A DNA stretch of 64,000 nt from Ovis canadensis (lineage: Eukaryota; Chordata; Mammalia; Artiodactyla; Bovidae): the NCBI RefSeq assembly GCF_042477335.2, contig NC_091250.1:133583384-133647383 (forward strand). Reading direction: 5' to 3'. Every line of letters begins with the position of its first letter. Position 1 is the stretch's first letter. The position numbers and the translations under genes were made by a program. The notes beneath the pieces were generated by a model. It had not been told where the DNA came from, did no database searches, and saw nothing but the letters and a program-made list of their open reading frames with translations. This document shows positions 8,742-21,500 of this stretch, in pieces.

Positions 8742-9530
8742 CTGTGAAGGAGGAAATGTCACGGCCTCTATCTTAAGAGCACGATCCATCTTGGGTCGGA
8801 CTGTGGACTTTGAGCTCTTTGCCCAGTATCTATGGGAACGGCATACCAATGGAAACCCAGAGCCCCGAACAAGGAGCCTCGGGACTTGTAGCTAGACTCT
8901 CGGTCACCTCAAAGAATATGCTAAGTATCTCTAACAGAACCAAGTGGTAAACCCCATTATGCTCAGTGGGATATGACCACAGGCCTATGGCTAAATGGCC
9001 ATTGTTTAACTATGTAGGCTTATGAGGCATGAATCGGGACAGCCCCGATGCTGTCCACTTTTACCTTGTCCAGACTAGTTTCAAGGAAGCTGGGGAGGCG
9101 GGTTTGGGCTCGTACACTAGGGTACCTAAAGAGTTCACAGAAACTGGTGGGGATCCCTGGCTAAGAGGAGATTGTGCCTTGGGGCTGCCACCATCGGCCC
9201 TGTCCTTCTGAGGGAGTTGTGTCCCGCAGCACGTGCTTACGACACCTGGACCTCGTGTAGGGCTCTGGTCCGAGGTGGGCAACCGTCCCGGTCGGGCTTT
9301 GAGGTCGCCCTCTCCTCCCCGATGACCTGGAGGCCCAGAGTCTTTAGGGGATTCTCCGAGGCCAAGTGCGGAGCTGGTGTGCGACCTCAGAAGACTGAGG
9401 TTCCCCTGTGCTCTGGATCTCGCAACCGATCTCGTGCTGGGGGCGGGGAACCCCAAGGCGAGGGATCGGGCCTGTTCCACGGGGCTGGAGGCCAACGGGA
9501 CCTTGGTTTTAAGGTTCCGAGGTGGGTCAC

Positions 9531-12500
9531 CTGTGGCCGCTGGTCTGTGGCTGCCCTCGGCCCTGCAGGGAGCCCAGCGAGAGGTTTGCTGGCCGTGGGC
9601 AGAAGTTCTTGGATCCATGCGAACGAGTCAGCAGCGGTCCTGGGCCGAGCAGGACGTCCCAGGTGGGGACCCTGTGAAGGAGGAAATGTCACGGCCTGTA
9701 TCTTGAGAGCACGAACCATTTGGGTCGGACTGTGGACTTTGAGCTCTTTGCCCAGTATCTATGGGAACGGCATACCAATGGAAACCCAGAGCCCTGAACA
9801 AGGAGCCTCGGGACTTGTAGCTAGACTCTCGGTCGCCTCAAAGAATATGCTAAGTATCTCTAACAGAACCAAGTGGTAAACCCCATTATGCTCAGTGGGA
9901 TATGACCACAGGCCTATGGCTAAATGGCCATTGTTTAACTATGTAGGCTTATGAGGCATGAATCGGGACAGCCCCGATGCTGTCCACTTTTACCTTGTCC
10001 AGACTAGTTTCAAGGAAGCTGGGGAGGCGGGTTTGGGCTCGTACACTAGGGTACCTAAAGAGTTCACAGAAACTGGTCGGGATCCCTGGCTAAGAGGAGA
10101 TTGTGCCTTGGGGCTGCCACCATCGGCCCTGTCCTTCTGAGGGAGTTGTGTCCCGCAGCGCATGCTTACGACACCTGGACCTCGTGTAGGGCTCTGGTCC
10201 GAGGTGGGCAACTGTCCCGGTCGGGCTTTGAGGTCGCCCTCTCCTCCCCGATGACCTGGAGGCCCAGAGTCTTTAGGGGATTCTCCGAGGCCAAGTGCGG
10301 AGCTGGTGTGCGACCTCAGAAGACTGAGGTTCCCCTGTGCTCTGGATCTCGCAACCGATCTCGTGCTGGGGGCGGGTAACCCCAAGGCGAGGGATCGGGC
10401 CTGTTCCACGGGGCTGGAGGCCAACGGGACCTTGGTTTTAAGGTTCCGAGGTGGGTCACCTGTGGCCGCTGGTCTGTGGCTGCCCTCGGCCCTGCAGGGA
10501 GCCCAGCGAGAGGTTTGCTGGCCGTGGGCAGGAGTCCTTGGATCCATGCGAACGAGTCAGCGGCGGTCCTGGGCCGAGCAGGACGTCCCAGGTGGGGACC
10601 CTGTGAAGGAGGAAATGTCACGGCCTGTATCTTGAGAGCACGAACCATTTGGGTCGGACTGTGGACTTTGAGCTCTTTGCCCAGTATCTATGGGAACGGC
10701 ATACCAATGGAAACCCAGAGCCCTGAACAAGGAGCCTCGGGACGTGTAGCTAGACTCTCGGTCGCCTCAAAGAATATGCTAAGTATCTCTAACAGAACCA
10801 AGTGGTAAACCCCATCATGCTCAGTGGGATATGACTGCAGGCCTATGGCTAAATGGCCATTGTTTAACTATGTAGGCTTAGGAGGCATGAATCCTTGCTT
10901 AACCCCGATGCTGTCCACTTTTACCTTGTCCAGACTAGTTTCAAGGAAGCTGGGGAGGCGGGTTTGGGCTCGTACACTAGGGTTCCTAAAGAGTTCACAG
11001 AAACTGGTCGGGATCCCTGGCTAAGAGGAGACTGTGCCTTGGGGCTGTCGGTGTAATCATCGGCAATCCACCTTCGGCCCTGTCCTTCTGAGGGAGTTGT
11101 GTCCCGCAGCGCGTGTTTACGACACCTGGACCTCGTGTAGGGCTCTGGTCCGAGGTGGACCATCGTCCCGGTCGGGCTTTCAGGTCGCCCTCTCTTCCCC
11201 GATGACCTGCAGGCCCAGAGTCTTTAGGGGACGCTCCGAGGCCGTGTGGGGAGCTGGTGTGGGATCCCAGAAGACTGAGGTTCCCCTGTGCTCTGGATCT
11301 CGCAACCGATCTCGTGCTGGGGGCGGGGAACCCCAAGGGGAGGGATCGGGCCTGTTCCACGGGTCTGGAGGCCAACGGGACCTTAGTTTTAAGGTTCCGA
11401 GGTGGGTCACCTGTGGCCGCTGGTCTGTCGCTGCCCTCCGCCCTGCAGGGAGCCCAGCGAGAGGTTTGCTGGCCGTGGGCAGGAGTCCTTGGATCCGTGC
11501 GAACGAGTCAGCGGCGGTCCTGGGCCGAGCAGGACGTCCCAGGTGGGGACCCTGTGAAGGAGGAAATGTCACGGCCTCTATCTTGAGAGCACGATCCATT
11601 TGGGTCAGACTGTGGACTTTGAGCTGTTTGCCCAGTATCTATGGGAAGGGCATACCAATGGAAACCCAGAGCCCCGAACAAGGAGCCTCGGGAAGTGTGC
11701 TAGACTCTCGGTCGCCTCAAAGAATATGCTAAGTATCTCTAACAGAACCAAGTGGTAAACCCCATTATGCTCAGTGGGATATGACCGCAGGCCTATGGCT
11801 AAATGGCCATTGTTTAACTATGTAGGCTTAGGAGGCATGAATCCTTGCTTAACCCCGATGCTGTCCACTTTTACCTTGTCCAGACTAGTTTCAAGGAAGC
11901 TGGGGAGGCGGGTTTGGGCTCGTACACTAGGGTACCTAAAGAGTTCACAGAAACTGGTCGGGATCCCTGGCTAAGAGGAGATTGTGCCTTGGGGCTGCCA
12001 CCATCGGCCCTGTCCTTCTGAGGGAGTTGTGTCCCGCAGCGCGTGCTTACGACACCTGGACCTCGTGTAGGGCTCTGGTCCGAGGTGGACCACCGTCCCG
12101 GTCGGGCTTTGAGGTCGCCCTCTCCTCCCCGATGACCTGGAGGCCCAGAGTCTTTAGGGGACTCTCCAAGGCCGTGTGCGGAGCTGGTGTGCGACCTCAG
12201 AAGACTGAGGTTCCCCTGTGCTCTGAATCTCCCAACCGATCTCGTGCTGGGGGCGGGGAACCCCAAGGCGAGGGATCGGGCCTGTTCCACGGGGCTGGAG
12301 GCCAACGGGACCTTGGTTTTTAGGTTCCGAGGTGGGTCACCTGTGGCCGCTGGTCTGTGGCTGCCCTCGGCCCTGCAGGGAGCCCAGCGAGAGGTTTGCT
12401 GGGCGTGGGCAGGAGTCCTTGGATCCATGCGAACGAGTCAGCGGCGGTCCTGGGCCGAGCAGGACGTCCCAGGTGGGGACCCTGTGAAGGAGGAAATGTC

Positions 12501-15500
12501 ACGGCCTGTATCTTGAGAGCACGAACCATTTGGGTCGGACTGTGGACTTTGAGCTCTTTGCCCAGTATCTATGGGAACGGCATACCAATGGAAACCCAGA
12601 GCCCTGACCAAGGAGCCTCGGGACTTGTAGCTAGACTCTCGGTCGCCTCAAAGAATATGCTAAGTATCTCTAACAGAACCAAGTGGTAAACCCCATCATG
12701 CTCAGTGGGATATGACTGCAGGCCTATGGCGAAATGGCCATTGTTTAACTATGTAGGCTTAGGAGGCATGAATCCTTGCTTAACCCCGATGCTGTCCACT
12801 TTTACCTTGTCCGGACTAGTTTCAAGGAAGCTGGGGAGGCGGGTTTGGGCTCGTACTCTAGGGTTCCTAAAGAGTTCACAGAAACTGGTCGGGATCCCTG
12901 GCTAAGAGGAGACTGTGCCTTGGGGCTGTCGGTGTAATCATCGGCATCCACCATCAGCCCTGTACTTCTGAGGGAGTTGTGTCCCGCAGCGCGTGTTTAC
13001 GACACCTGGACCTCGTGTAGGGCTCTGGTCCGAGGTGGACCACCGTCCCGGTCGTGCTTTGAGGTCGCCCTCTCCTCCCCGATGACCTGGAGGCCCAGAG
13101 TCTTTAGGGGATGCTCCGAGGCCAAGTGCGGTGCTGGTGTGCGACCTCAGAAGACTGAGGTTCCCCTGTGCTCTGGATCTCGCAACCGATCTCGTGCTGG
13201 GGGCGGGGAACCCCAAGGGGAGGGATCGGGCCTGTTCCATGGGGCTGGAGGCCACCGGGACCTTGGTTTTAAGGTTCCGAGGTGGGTCACCTGTGGCCGC
13301 TGGTCTGTGGCTGCCCTCGGCCCTGCAGGGAGCCCAGCGAGAGGTTTGCTGGCCGTGGGCAGGAGTCCTTGGATCCATGCGAACGAGTCAGCGGCGGTCC
13401 TGGGCCGAGCAGGACGTCCCAGGTGGGGACCCTGTGAAGGAGGAAATGTCACGGCCTCTATCTTGAGAGCACGATCCATTTGTGTCGGACTGTGGACTTT
13501 GAGCTCTTTGCCCAGTATCTATGGGAAGGGCATACCAATGGAAAGCCAGAGCCCCGAACAAGGAGCCTCGGGAGGTGTAGCTAGACTCTCGGTCGCCTCA
13601 AAGAATATGCTAAGTATCTCTAACAGAACCAAGTGGTAAACCCCATTATGCTCAGTGGGATATGACCACAGGCCTATGGCTAAATGGCCATTGGTTAACT
13701 ATGTAGGCTTATGAGGCATGAATCGGGACAGCCCGATGCTGTCCACTTTTACCTTGTCCAGACTAGTTTCAAGGAAGCTGGGGAGGCGGGTTTGGGCTCG
13801 TACACTAGTATACCTAAAGAGTTCACAGAAACTGGTCGGGATCCCTGGCTAAGAGGAGATTGTGCCTTGGGGCTGCCACCATCGGCCCTGTCCTTCTGAG
13901 GGAGTTGTGTCCCGCAGCGCGTGCTTACGACACCTGGACCTCGTGTAGGGCTCTGGTCCGAGGTGGGCAACCGTCCCGGTCGGGCTTTGAGGTCGCCCTC
14001 TCCTCCCCGATGACCTGGAGGCCCAGAGTCTTTAGGGGATGCTCCGAGGCCAAGTGCGGTGCTGGTGTGTGACCTCAGAAGACTGAGGTTCCCCTGTGCT
14101 CTGGATCTTGCAACCGATCTCGTGCTGGGGGCGGGGAACCCCAAGGCGAGGGATCGGGCCTGTTCCACGGGGCTGGAGGCCAACGGGACCTTGGTTTTAA
14201 GGTTCCGAGGTGGGTCACCTGTGGCCGCTGGTCTGTGGCTGCCCTCGGCCCTGCAGGGAGCCCAGCGAGAGGTTTGCTGGCCGTGTGCAGGAGTCCCTGG
14301 ATCCATGCAAACGAGTCAGCGGCGGTCCTGGGCCGAGCAGGACGTCCCAGGTGGGGACCCTGTGAAGGAGGAAATGTTACGGCCTCTATCTTGAGAGCAC
14401 GAACTATTTGGGTCGGACTGTGGACTTTGAGCTCTTTGCCCAGTATCTATGGGAACGGCATACCAATGGAAACCCAGAGCCCTGAACAAGGAGCCTCGGG
14501 ACTTGTAGCTAGACTCTCGGTCGCCTCAAAGAATATGCTAAGTATCTCTATAAGAACCAAGTGGTAAACCCCATTATGCTCAGTGGGATATGACCACAGG
14601 CCTATGGCTAAATGGCCATTGTTTAACTATGTAGGCTTATGAGGCATGAATCGGGACAGCCCCGATGCTGTCCACTTTTACCTTGTCCAGACTAGTTTCA
14701 AGGAAGCTGGGGAGGCGGGTTTGGGATCGTACACTAGGGTACCTAAAGAGTTCACAGAAACTGGTCGGGATCCCTGGCTAAGAGGAGATTGTGCCTTGGG
14801 GCTGCCACCATCGGCCCTGTCCTTCTGAGGGAGTTGTGTCCCGCAGCACATGCTTACGACACCTGGACCTCGTGTAGGGCTCTGGTCCGAGGTGGGCAAC
14901 CGTCCCGGTCGGGCTTTCAGGTCGCCCTCTCCTCCCCGATGACCTGGAGGCCCAGAGTCTTTAGGGGATTCTCCGAGGCCAAGTGCGGAGCTGGTGTACG
15001 ACCTCAGAAGACTGAGGTTCCCCTGTGCTCTGGATCTCGCAACCGATCTCGTGCTGGGGGCGGGGAACCCCAAGGCGAGGGATCGGGCCTGTTCCACGGG
15101 GCTGGAGGCCAACGGGACCTTGGTTTTAAGGTTCCGAGGTGGGTCACCTGTGGCCGCTGGTCTGTGGCTGCCCTCGGCCCTGCAGGGAACCCAGCGAGAG
15201 GTTTGCTGGCCGTGGGCAGGAGTCCTTGGATCCATGCGAACGAGTCAGCGGCGGTCCTGGGCCGAGCAGGACGTCCCAGGTGGGGACCCTGTGAAGGAGG
15301 AAATGTCACGGCCTGTATCTTGAGAGCACGAACCATTTGGGTCGGACTGTGGACTTTGAGCTCTTTGCCCAGTATCTATGGGAACGGCATACCAATGGAA
15401 ACCCAGAGCCCTGAACAAGGAGCCTCGGGACGTGTGGCTAGACTCTCGGTCGCCTCAAAGAATATGCTAAGTATCTCTAACAGAACCAAGTGGTAAACCC

Positions 15501-18500
15501 CATCATGCTCAGTGGGATATGACTGCAGGCCTATGGCTAAATGGCCATTGTTTAACTATGTAGGCTTAGGAGGCATGAATCCTTGCTTAACCCGATGCTG
15601 TCCACTTTTACCTTGTCCAGACTAGTTTCAAGGAAGCTGGGGAGGCGGGTTTGGGCTCGTACACTAGGGTTCCTAAAGAGTTCACAGAAACTGGTCGGGA
15701 TCCCTGGCTAAGAGGAGACTGTGCCTTGGGGCTGTCGGTGTAATCATCGGCAATCCACCTTCGGCCCTGTCCTTCTGAGGGAGTTGTGTCACGCAGCGCG
15801 TGTTTACGACACCTGGACCTCGTGTAGGGCTCTGGTCCGAGGTGGACCATCGTCCCGGTCGGGCTTTCAGGTCGCCCTCTCTTCCCCGATGACCTGGAGG
15901 CCCAGAGTCTTTAGGGGACGCTCCGAGGCCGTGTGGGGAGCTGGTGTGGGATCCCAGAAGACTGAGGTTCCCCTGTGCTCTGGATCTCGCAACCGATCTC
16001 GTGCTGGGGGCGGGGAACCCCAAGGGGAGGGATCGGGCCTGTTCCACGGGTCTGGAGGCCAACGGGACCTTAGTTTTAAGGTTCCGAGGTGGGTCACCTG
16101 TGGCCGCTGGTCTGTGGCTGCCCTCCGCCCTGCAGGGAGCCCAGCGAGAGGTTTGCTGGCCGTGGGCAGGAGTCCTTGGATCCCTGCGAACGAGTCAGCG
16201 GCGGTCCTGGGCCGAGCAGGACGTCCCAGGTGGGGACCCTGTGAAGGAGGAAATGTCACGGCCTCTAACTTGAGAGCACGATCCATTTGGGTCGGACTGT
16301 GGACTTTGAGCTGTTTGCCCAGTATCTATGGGAAGGGCATACCAATGGAAACCCAGAGCCCCGAACAAGGAGCCTCGGGACGTGTAGCTAGACTCTCGGT
16401 CGCCTCAAAGAATATGCTAAGTATCTCTTACAGAACCAAGTGGTAAACCCCATTATGCTCAGTGGGATATGACCACAGGCCTATGGCTAAATGGCCATTG
16501 TTTAACTATGTAGGCTTATGAGGCATGAATCGGGACAGCCCCGATGCTGTCCACTTTTACCTTGTCCAGACTAGTTTCAAGGAAGCTGGGGAGGCGGGTT
16601 TGGGCTCGTACACTAGGGTACCTAAAGAGTTCACAGAAACTGGTCGGGATCCCTGGCTAAGAGGAGATTGTGCCTTGGGGCTGCCACCATCGGCCCTGTC
16701 CTTCTGAGGGAGTTGTGCCCCGTAGCGCATGCTTACGACACCTGGACCTCGTGTAGGGCTCTGGTCCGAGGTGGACCATCGTCCCGGTCGGGCTTTGAGG
16801 TCGCCCTCTCCTCCCCGATGACCTGGAGACCCAGAGTCTTTAGGGGACTCTCCAAGGCCGTGTGCGGAGCTGGTGTGCGACCTCAGAAGACTGAGGTTCC
16901 CCTGTGCTCTGGATCTCGCAACCGATCTCGTGCTGGGGGCGGGGAACCCCAAGGCGAGGGATCGGGCCTGTTCCACGGGGCTGGAGGCCAACGGGACCTT
17001 GGTTTTAAGGTTCCGAGGTGGGTCACCTGTGGCCGCTGCTCTGTGGCTGCCCTCGGCCCTGCAGGGAGCCCAGCGAGAGGTTTGCTGGCCGTGGGCAGGA
17101 GTCCTTGGATCCATGCGAACGAGTCAGCGGCGGTCCTGGGCCGAGCAGGACGTCCCAGGTGGGGACCCTGTGAAGGAGGAAATGTCACGGCCTGTATCTT
17201 GAGAGCACGAACCATTTGGGTCGGACTGTGGACTTTGAGCTCTTTGCCCAGTATCTATGGGAACGGCATACCAATGGAAACCCAGGGCCCTGAACAAGGA
17301 GCCTCGGGACGTGTAGCTAGACTCTCGGTCGCCTCAAAGAATATGCTAAGTATCTCTAACAGAACCAAGTGGTAAACCCCATCATGCTCAGTGGGATATG
17401 ACTGCAGGCCTATGGCTAAATGGCCATTGTTTAACTATGTAGGCTTAGGAGGCATGAATCCTTGCTTAACCCCGATGCTGTCCACTTTTACCTTGTCCAG
17501 ACTAGTTTCAAGGAAGCTGGGGAGGCGGGTTTGGGCTCGTACACTAGGGTTCCTAAAGAGTTCACAGAAACTGGTCGGGATCCCTGGCTAAGAGGAGACT
17601 GTGCCTTGGGGCTGTCGGTGTAATCATCGGCAATCCACCTTCGGCCCTGTCCTTCTGAGGGAGTTGTGTCCCGCAGCGCGTGTTTACGACACCTGGACCT
17701 CGTGTAGGGCTCTGGTCCGAGGTGGACCATCGTCCCGGTCGGGCTTTCAGGTCGCCCTGTCTTCCCCGATGACCTGGAGGCCCAGAGTCTTTAGGGGACG
17801 CTCCGAGGCCGTGTGGGGAGCTGGTGTGGGATCCCAGAAGACTGAGGTTCCCCTGTGCTCTGGATCTCGCAACCGATCTCGTGCTGGGGGCGGGGAACCC
17901 CAAGGGGAGGGATCGGGCCTGTTCCACGGGTCTGGAGGCCAACGGGACCTTAGTTTTAAGGTTCCGAGGTGGGTCACCTGTGGCCGCTGGTCTGTGGCTG
18001 CCCTCCGCCCTGCAGGGAGCCCAGCGAGAGGTTTGCTGGCCGTGGGCAGGAGTCCTTGGATCCGTGCGAACGAGTCAGCGGCGGTCCTGGGCCGAGCAGG
18101 ACGTCCCAGGTGGGGACCCTGTGAAGGAGGAAATGTCACGGCCTCTATCTTGAGAGCACGATCCATTTGGGTCGGACTGTGGACTTTGAGCTGTTTGCCC
18201 AGTATCTATGGGAAGGGCATACCAATGGAAACCCAGAGCCCCGAACAAGGAGCCTCGGGACGTGTAGCTAGACTCTCGGTCGCCTCAAAGAATATGCTAA
18301 GTATCTCTAACAGAACCAAGTGGTAAACCCCATTATGCTCAGTGGGATATGACCACAGGCCTATGGCTAAATGGCCATTGTTTAACTATGTAGGCTTATC
18401 AGGCATGAATCGGGACAGCCCCGATGCTGTCCACTTTTACCTTGTCCAGACTAGTTTCAAGGAAGCTGAGGAGGCGGGTTTGGGCTCGTACACTAGGGTA

Positions 18501-21500
18501 CCTAAAGAGTTCACAGAAACTGGTCGGGATCCCTGGCTAAGAGGAGATTGTGCCTTGGGGCTGCCACCATCGGCCCTGTCCTTCTGAGGGAGTGTGTCCC
18601 GCAGCGCGTGCTTACGACACCTGGACCTCGTGTAGGGCTCTGGTCCGAGGTGGACCACCGTCCCGGTCGGGCTTTGAGGTCGCCCTCTCCTCCCCGATGA
18701 CCTGGAGGCCCAGAGTCTTTAGGGGACTCTCCAAGGCCGTGTGCGGAGCTGGTGTGCGACCTCAGAAGACTGAGGTTCCCCTGTGCTCTGGATCTCCCAA
18801 CCGATCTCGTGCTGGGGGCGGGGAACCCCAAGGCGAGGGATCGGGCCTGTTCCACGGGGCTGGAGGCCAACGGGACCTTGGTTTTAAGGTTCCGAGGTGG
18901 GTCACCTGTGGCCGCTGGTCTGTGGCTGCCCTCGGCCCTGCAGGGAGCCCAGCGAGAGGTTTGCTGGCCGTGGGCAGGAGTCCTTGGATCCATGCGAACG
19001 AGTCAGCGGCGGTCCTGGGCCGAGCAGGACGTCCCAGGTGGGGACCCTGTGAAGGAGGAAATGTCACGGCCTGTATCTTGAGAGCACGAACCATTTGGGT
19101 CGGACTGTGGACTTTGAGCTCTTTGCCCAGTATCTATGGGAACGGCATACCAATGGAAACCCAGAGCCCTGAACAAGGAGCCTCGGGACGTGTAGCTAGA
19201 CTCTCGGTCGCCTCAAAGAATATGCTAAGTATCTCTAACAGAACCAAGTGGTAAACCCCATCATGCTCAGTGGGATATGACTGCAGGCCTATGGCTAAAT
19301 GGCCATTGTTTAACTATGTAGGCTTAGGAGGCATGAATCCTTGCTTAACCCCGATGCTGTCCACTTTTACCTTGTCCAGACTAGTTTCAAGGAAGCTGGG
19401 GAGGCGGGTTTGGGCTCGTACACTAGGGTTCCTAAAGAGTTCACAGAAACTGGTCGGGATCCCTGGCTAAGAGGAGACTGTGCCTTGGGGCTGTCGGTGT
19501 AATCATCGGCAATCCACCTTCGGCCCTGTCCTTCTGAGGGAGTTGTGTCCCGCAGCGCGTGTTTACGACACCTGGACCTCGTGTAGGGCTCTGGTCCGAG
19601 GTGGACCATCGTCCCGGTCGGGCTTTCAGGTCGCCCTCTCTTCCCCGATGACCTGGAGGCCCAGAGTCTTTAGGGGACGCTCCGAGGCCGTGTGGGGAGC
19701 TGGTGTGGGATCCCAGAAGACTGAGGTTCCCCTGTGCTCTGGATCTCGCAACCGATCTCGTGCTGGGGGCGGGGAACCCCAAGGGGAGGGATCGGGCCTG
19801 TTCCACGGGTCTGGAGGCCAACGGGACCTTAGTTTTAAGGTTCCGAGGTGGGTCACCTGTGGCCGCTGGTCTGTGGCTGCCCTCGGCCCTGCAGGGAGCC
19901 CAGCGAGAGGTTTGCTGGCCGTGGGCAGGAGTCCTTGGATCCGTGCGAACGAGTCAGCGGCGGTCCTGGGCCGAGCAGGACGTCCCAGGTGGGGACCCTG
20001 TGAAGGAGGAAATGTCACGACCTCTATCTTGAGAGCACGATCCATTTGGGTCGGACTGTGGACTTTGAGCTGTTTGCCCAGTATCTATGGGAAGGGCATA
20101 CCAATGGAAACCAGGAGCCCCGAACAAGGAGCCTCGGGACGTGTAGCTAGACTCTCGGTCGCCTCAAAGAATATGCTAAGTATCTCTAACAGAACCAAGT
20201 GGTAAACCCCATTATGCTCAGTGGGATATGACCACAGGCCTATGGCTAAATGGCCATTGTTTAACTATGTAGGCTTATGAGGCATGAATCGGGACAGCCC
20301 CGATGCTGTCCACTTTTACCTTGTCCAGACTAGTTTCAAGGAAGCTGGGGAGGCGGGTTTGGGCTCGTACACTAGGGTACCTAAAGAGTTCACAGAAACT
20401 GGTCGGGATCCCTGGCTAAGAGGAGATTGTGCCTTGGGGCTGCCACCATCGGCCCTGTCCTTCTGAGGGAGTTGTGTCCCGCAGCGCGTGCTTACGACAC
20501 CTGGACCTCGTGTAGGGCTCTGGTCCGAGGTGGACCACCGTCCCAGTCGGGCTTTGAGGTCGCCCTCTCCTCCCCGATGACCTGGAGGCCCAGAGTCTTT
20601 AGGGGACTCTCCAAGGCCGTGTGCGGAGCTGGTGTGCGACCTCAGAAGACTGAGGTTCCCCTGTGCTCTGGATCTCCCAACCGATCTCGTGCTGGGGGCG
20701 GGGAACCCCAAGGCGAGGGATCGGGCCTGTTCCACGGGGCTGGAGGCCAACGGGACCTTGGTTTTAAGGTTCCGAGGTGGGTCACCTGTGGCCGCTGGTC
20801 TGTGGCTGCCCTCCGCCCTGCAGGGAGCCCAGCGAGAGGTTTGCTGGCCGTGGGCAGGAGTCCTTGGATCCATGCGAACGAGTCAGCGGCGGTCCTGGGC
20901 CGAGCAGGACGTCCCAGGTGGGGACCCTGTGAAGGAGGAAATGTCACGGCCTGTATCTTGAGAGCACGAACCATTTGGGTCGGACTGTGGACTTTGAGCT
21001 CTTTGCCCAGTATCTATGGGAACGGCATACCAATGGAAACCCAGAGCCCTGAACAAGGAGCCTCGGGACTTGTAGCTAGACTCTCGGTCGCCTCAAAGAG
21101 TATGCTAAGTATCTCTAACAGAACCAAGTGGTAAACCCCATCATGCTCAGTGGGATATGACTGCAGGCCTATGGCTAAATGGCCATTGTTTAACTATGTA
21201 GGCTTAGGAGGCATGAATCCTTGCTTAAGCCCGATGCTGTCCACTTTTACCTTGTCCAGACTAGTTTCAAGGAAGCTGGGGAGGCGGGTTTCGGCTCGTA
21301 CTCTAGGGTTCCTAAAGAGTTCACAGAAACTGGTCGGGATCCCTGGCTAAGAGGAGACTGTGCCTTGGGGCTGTCGGTGTAATCATCGGCATCCACCATC
21401 AGCCCTGTCCTTCTGAGGGAGTTGTGTCCCGCAGCGCGTGTTTACGACACCTGGACCTCGTGTAGGGCGTTGGTCCGAGGTGGACCATCGTCCCGGTCGG

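Larger units (their letters stand above)
5460..8970. repeat. Segmental duplication, left copy (pairs with 43775-47275)
   Basis: About 3.5 kb is nearly identical, in direct orientation, to 43775-47275 (offset about 38.31 kb). I saw only scattered substitutions, a one-base indel near 5999 and a G-tract length difference near 7673. At the left edge, sequence upstream of GTGGTCCCTGAGG differs between copies; at the right edge identity fades at the TATGCTCAG stretch where repeat units begin. The copy contains a divergent plus-strand exon set and the 3' end of the minus-strand locus. Confidence 0.85.
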
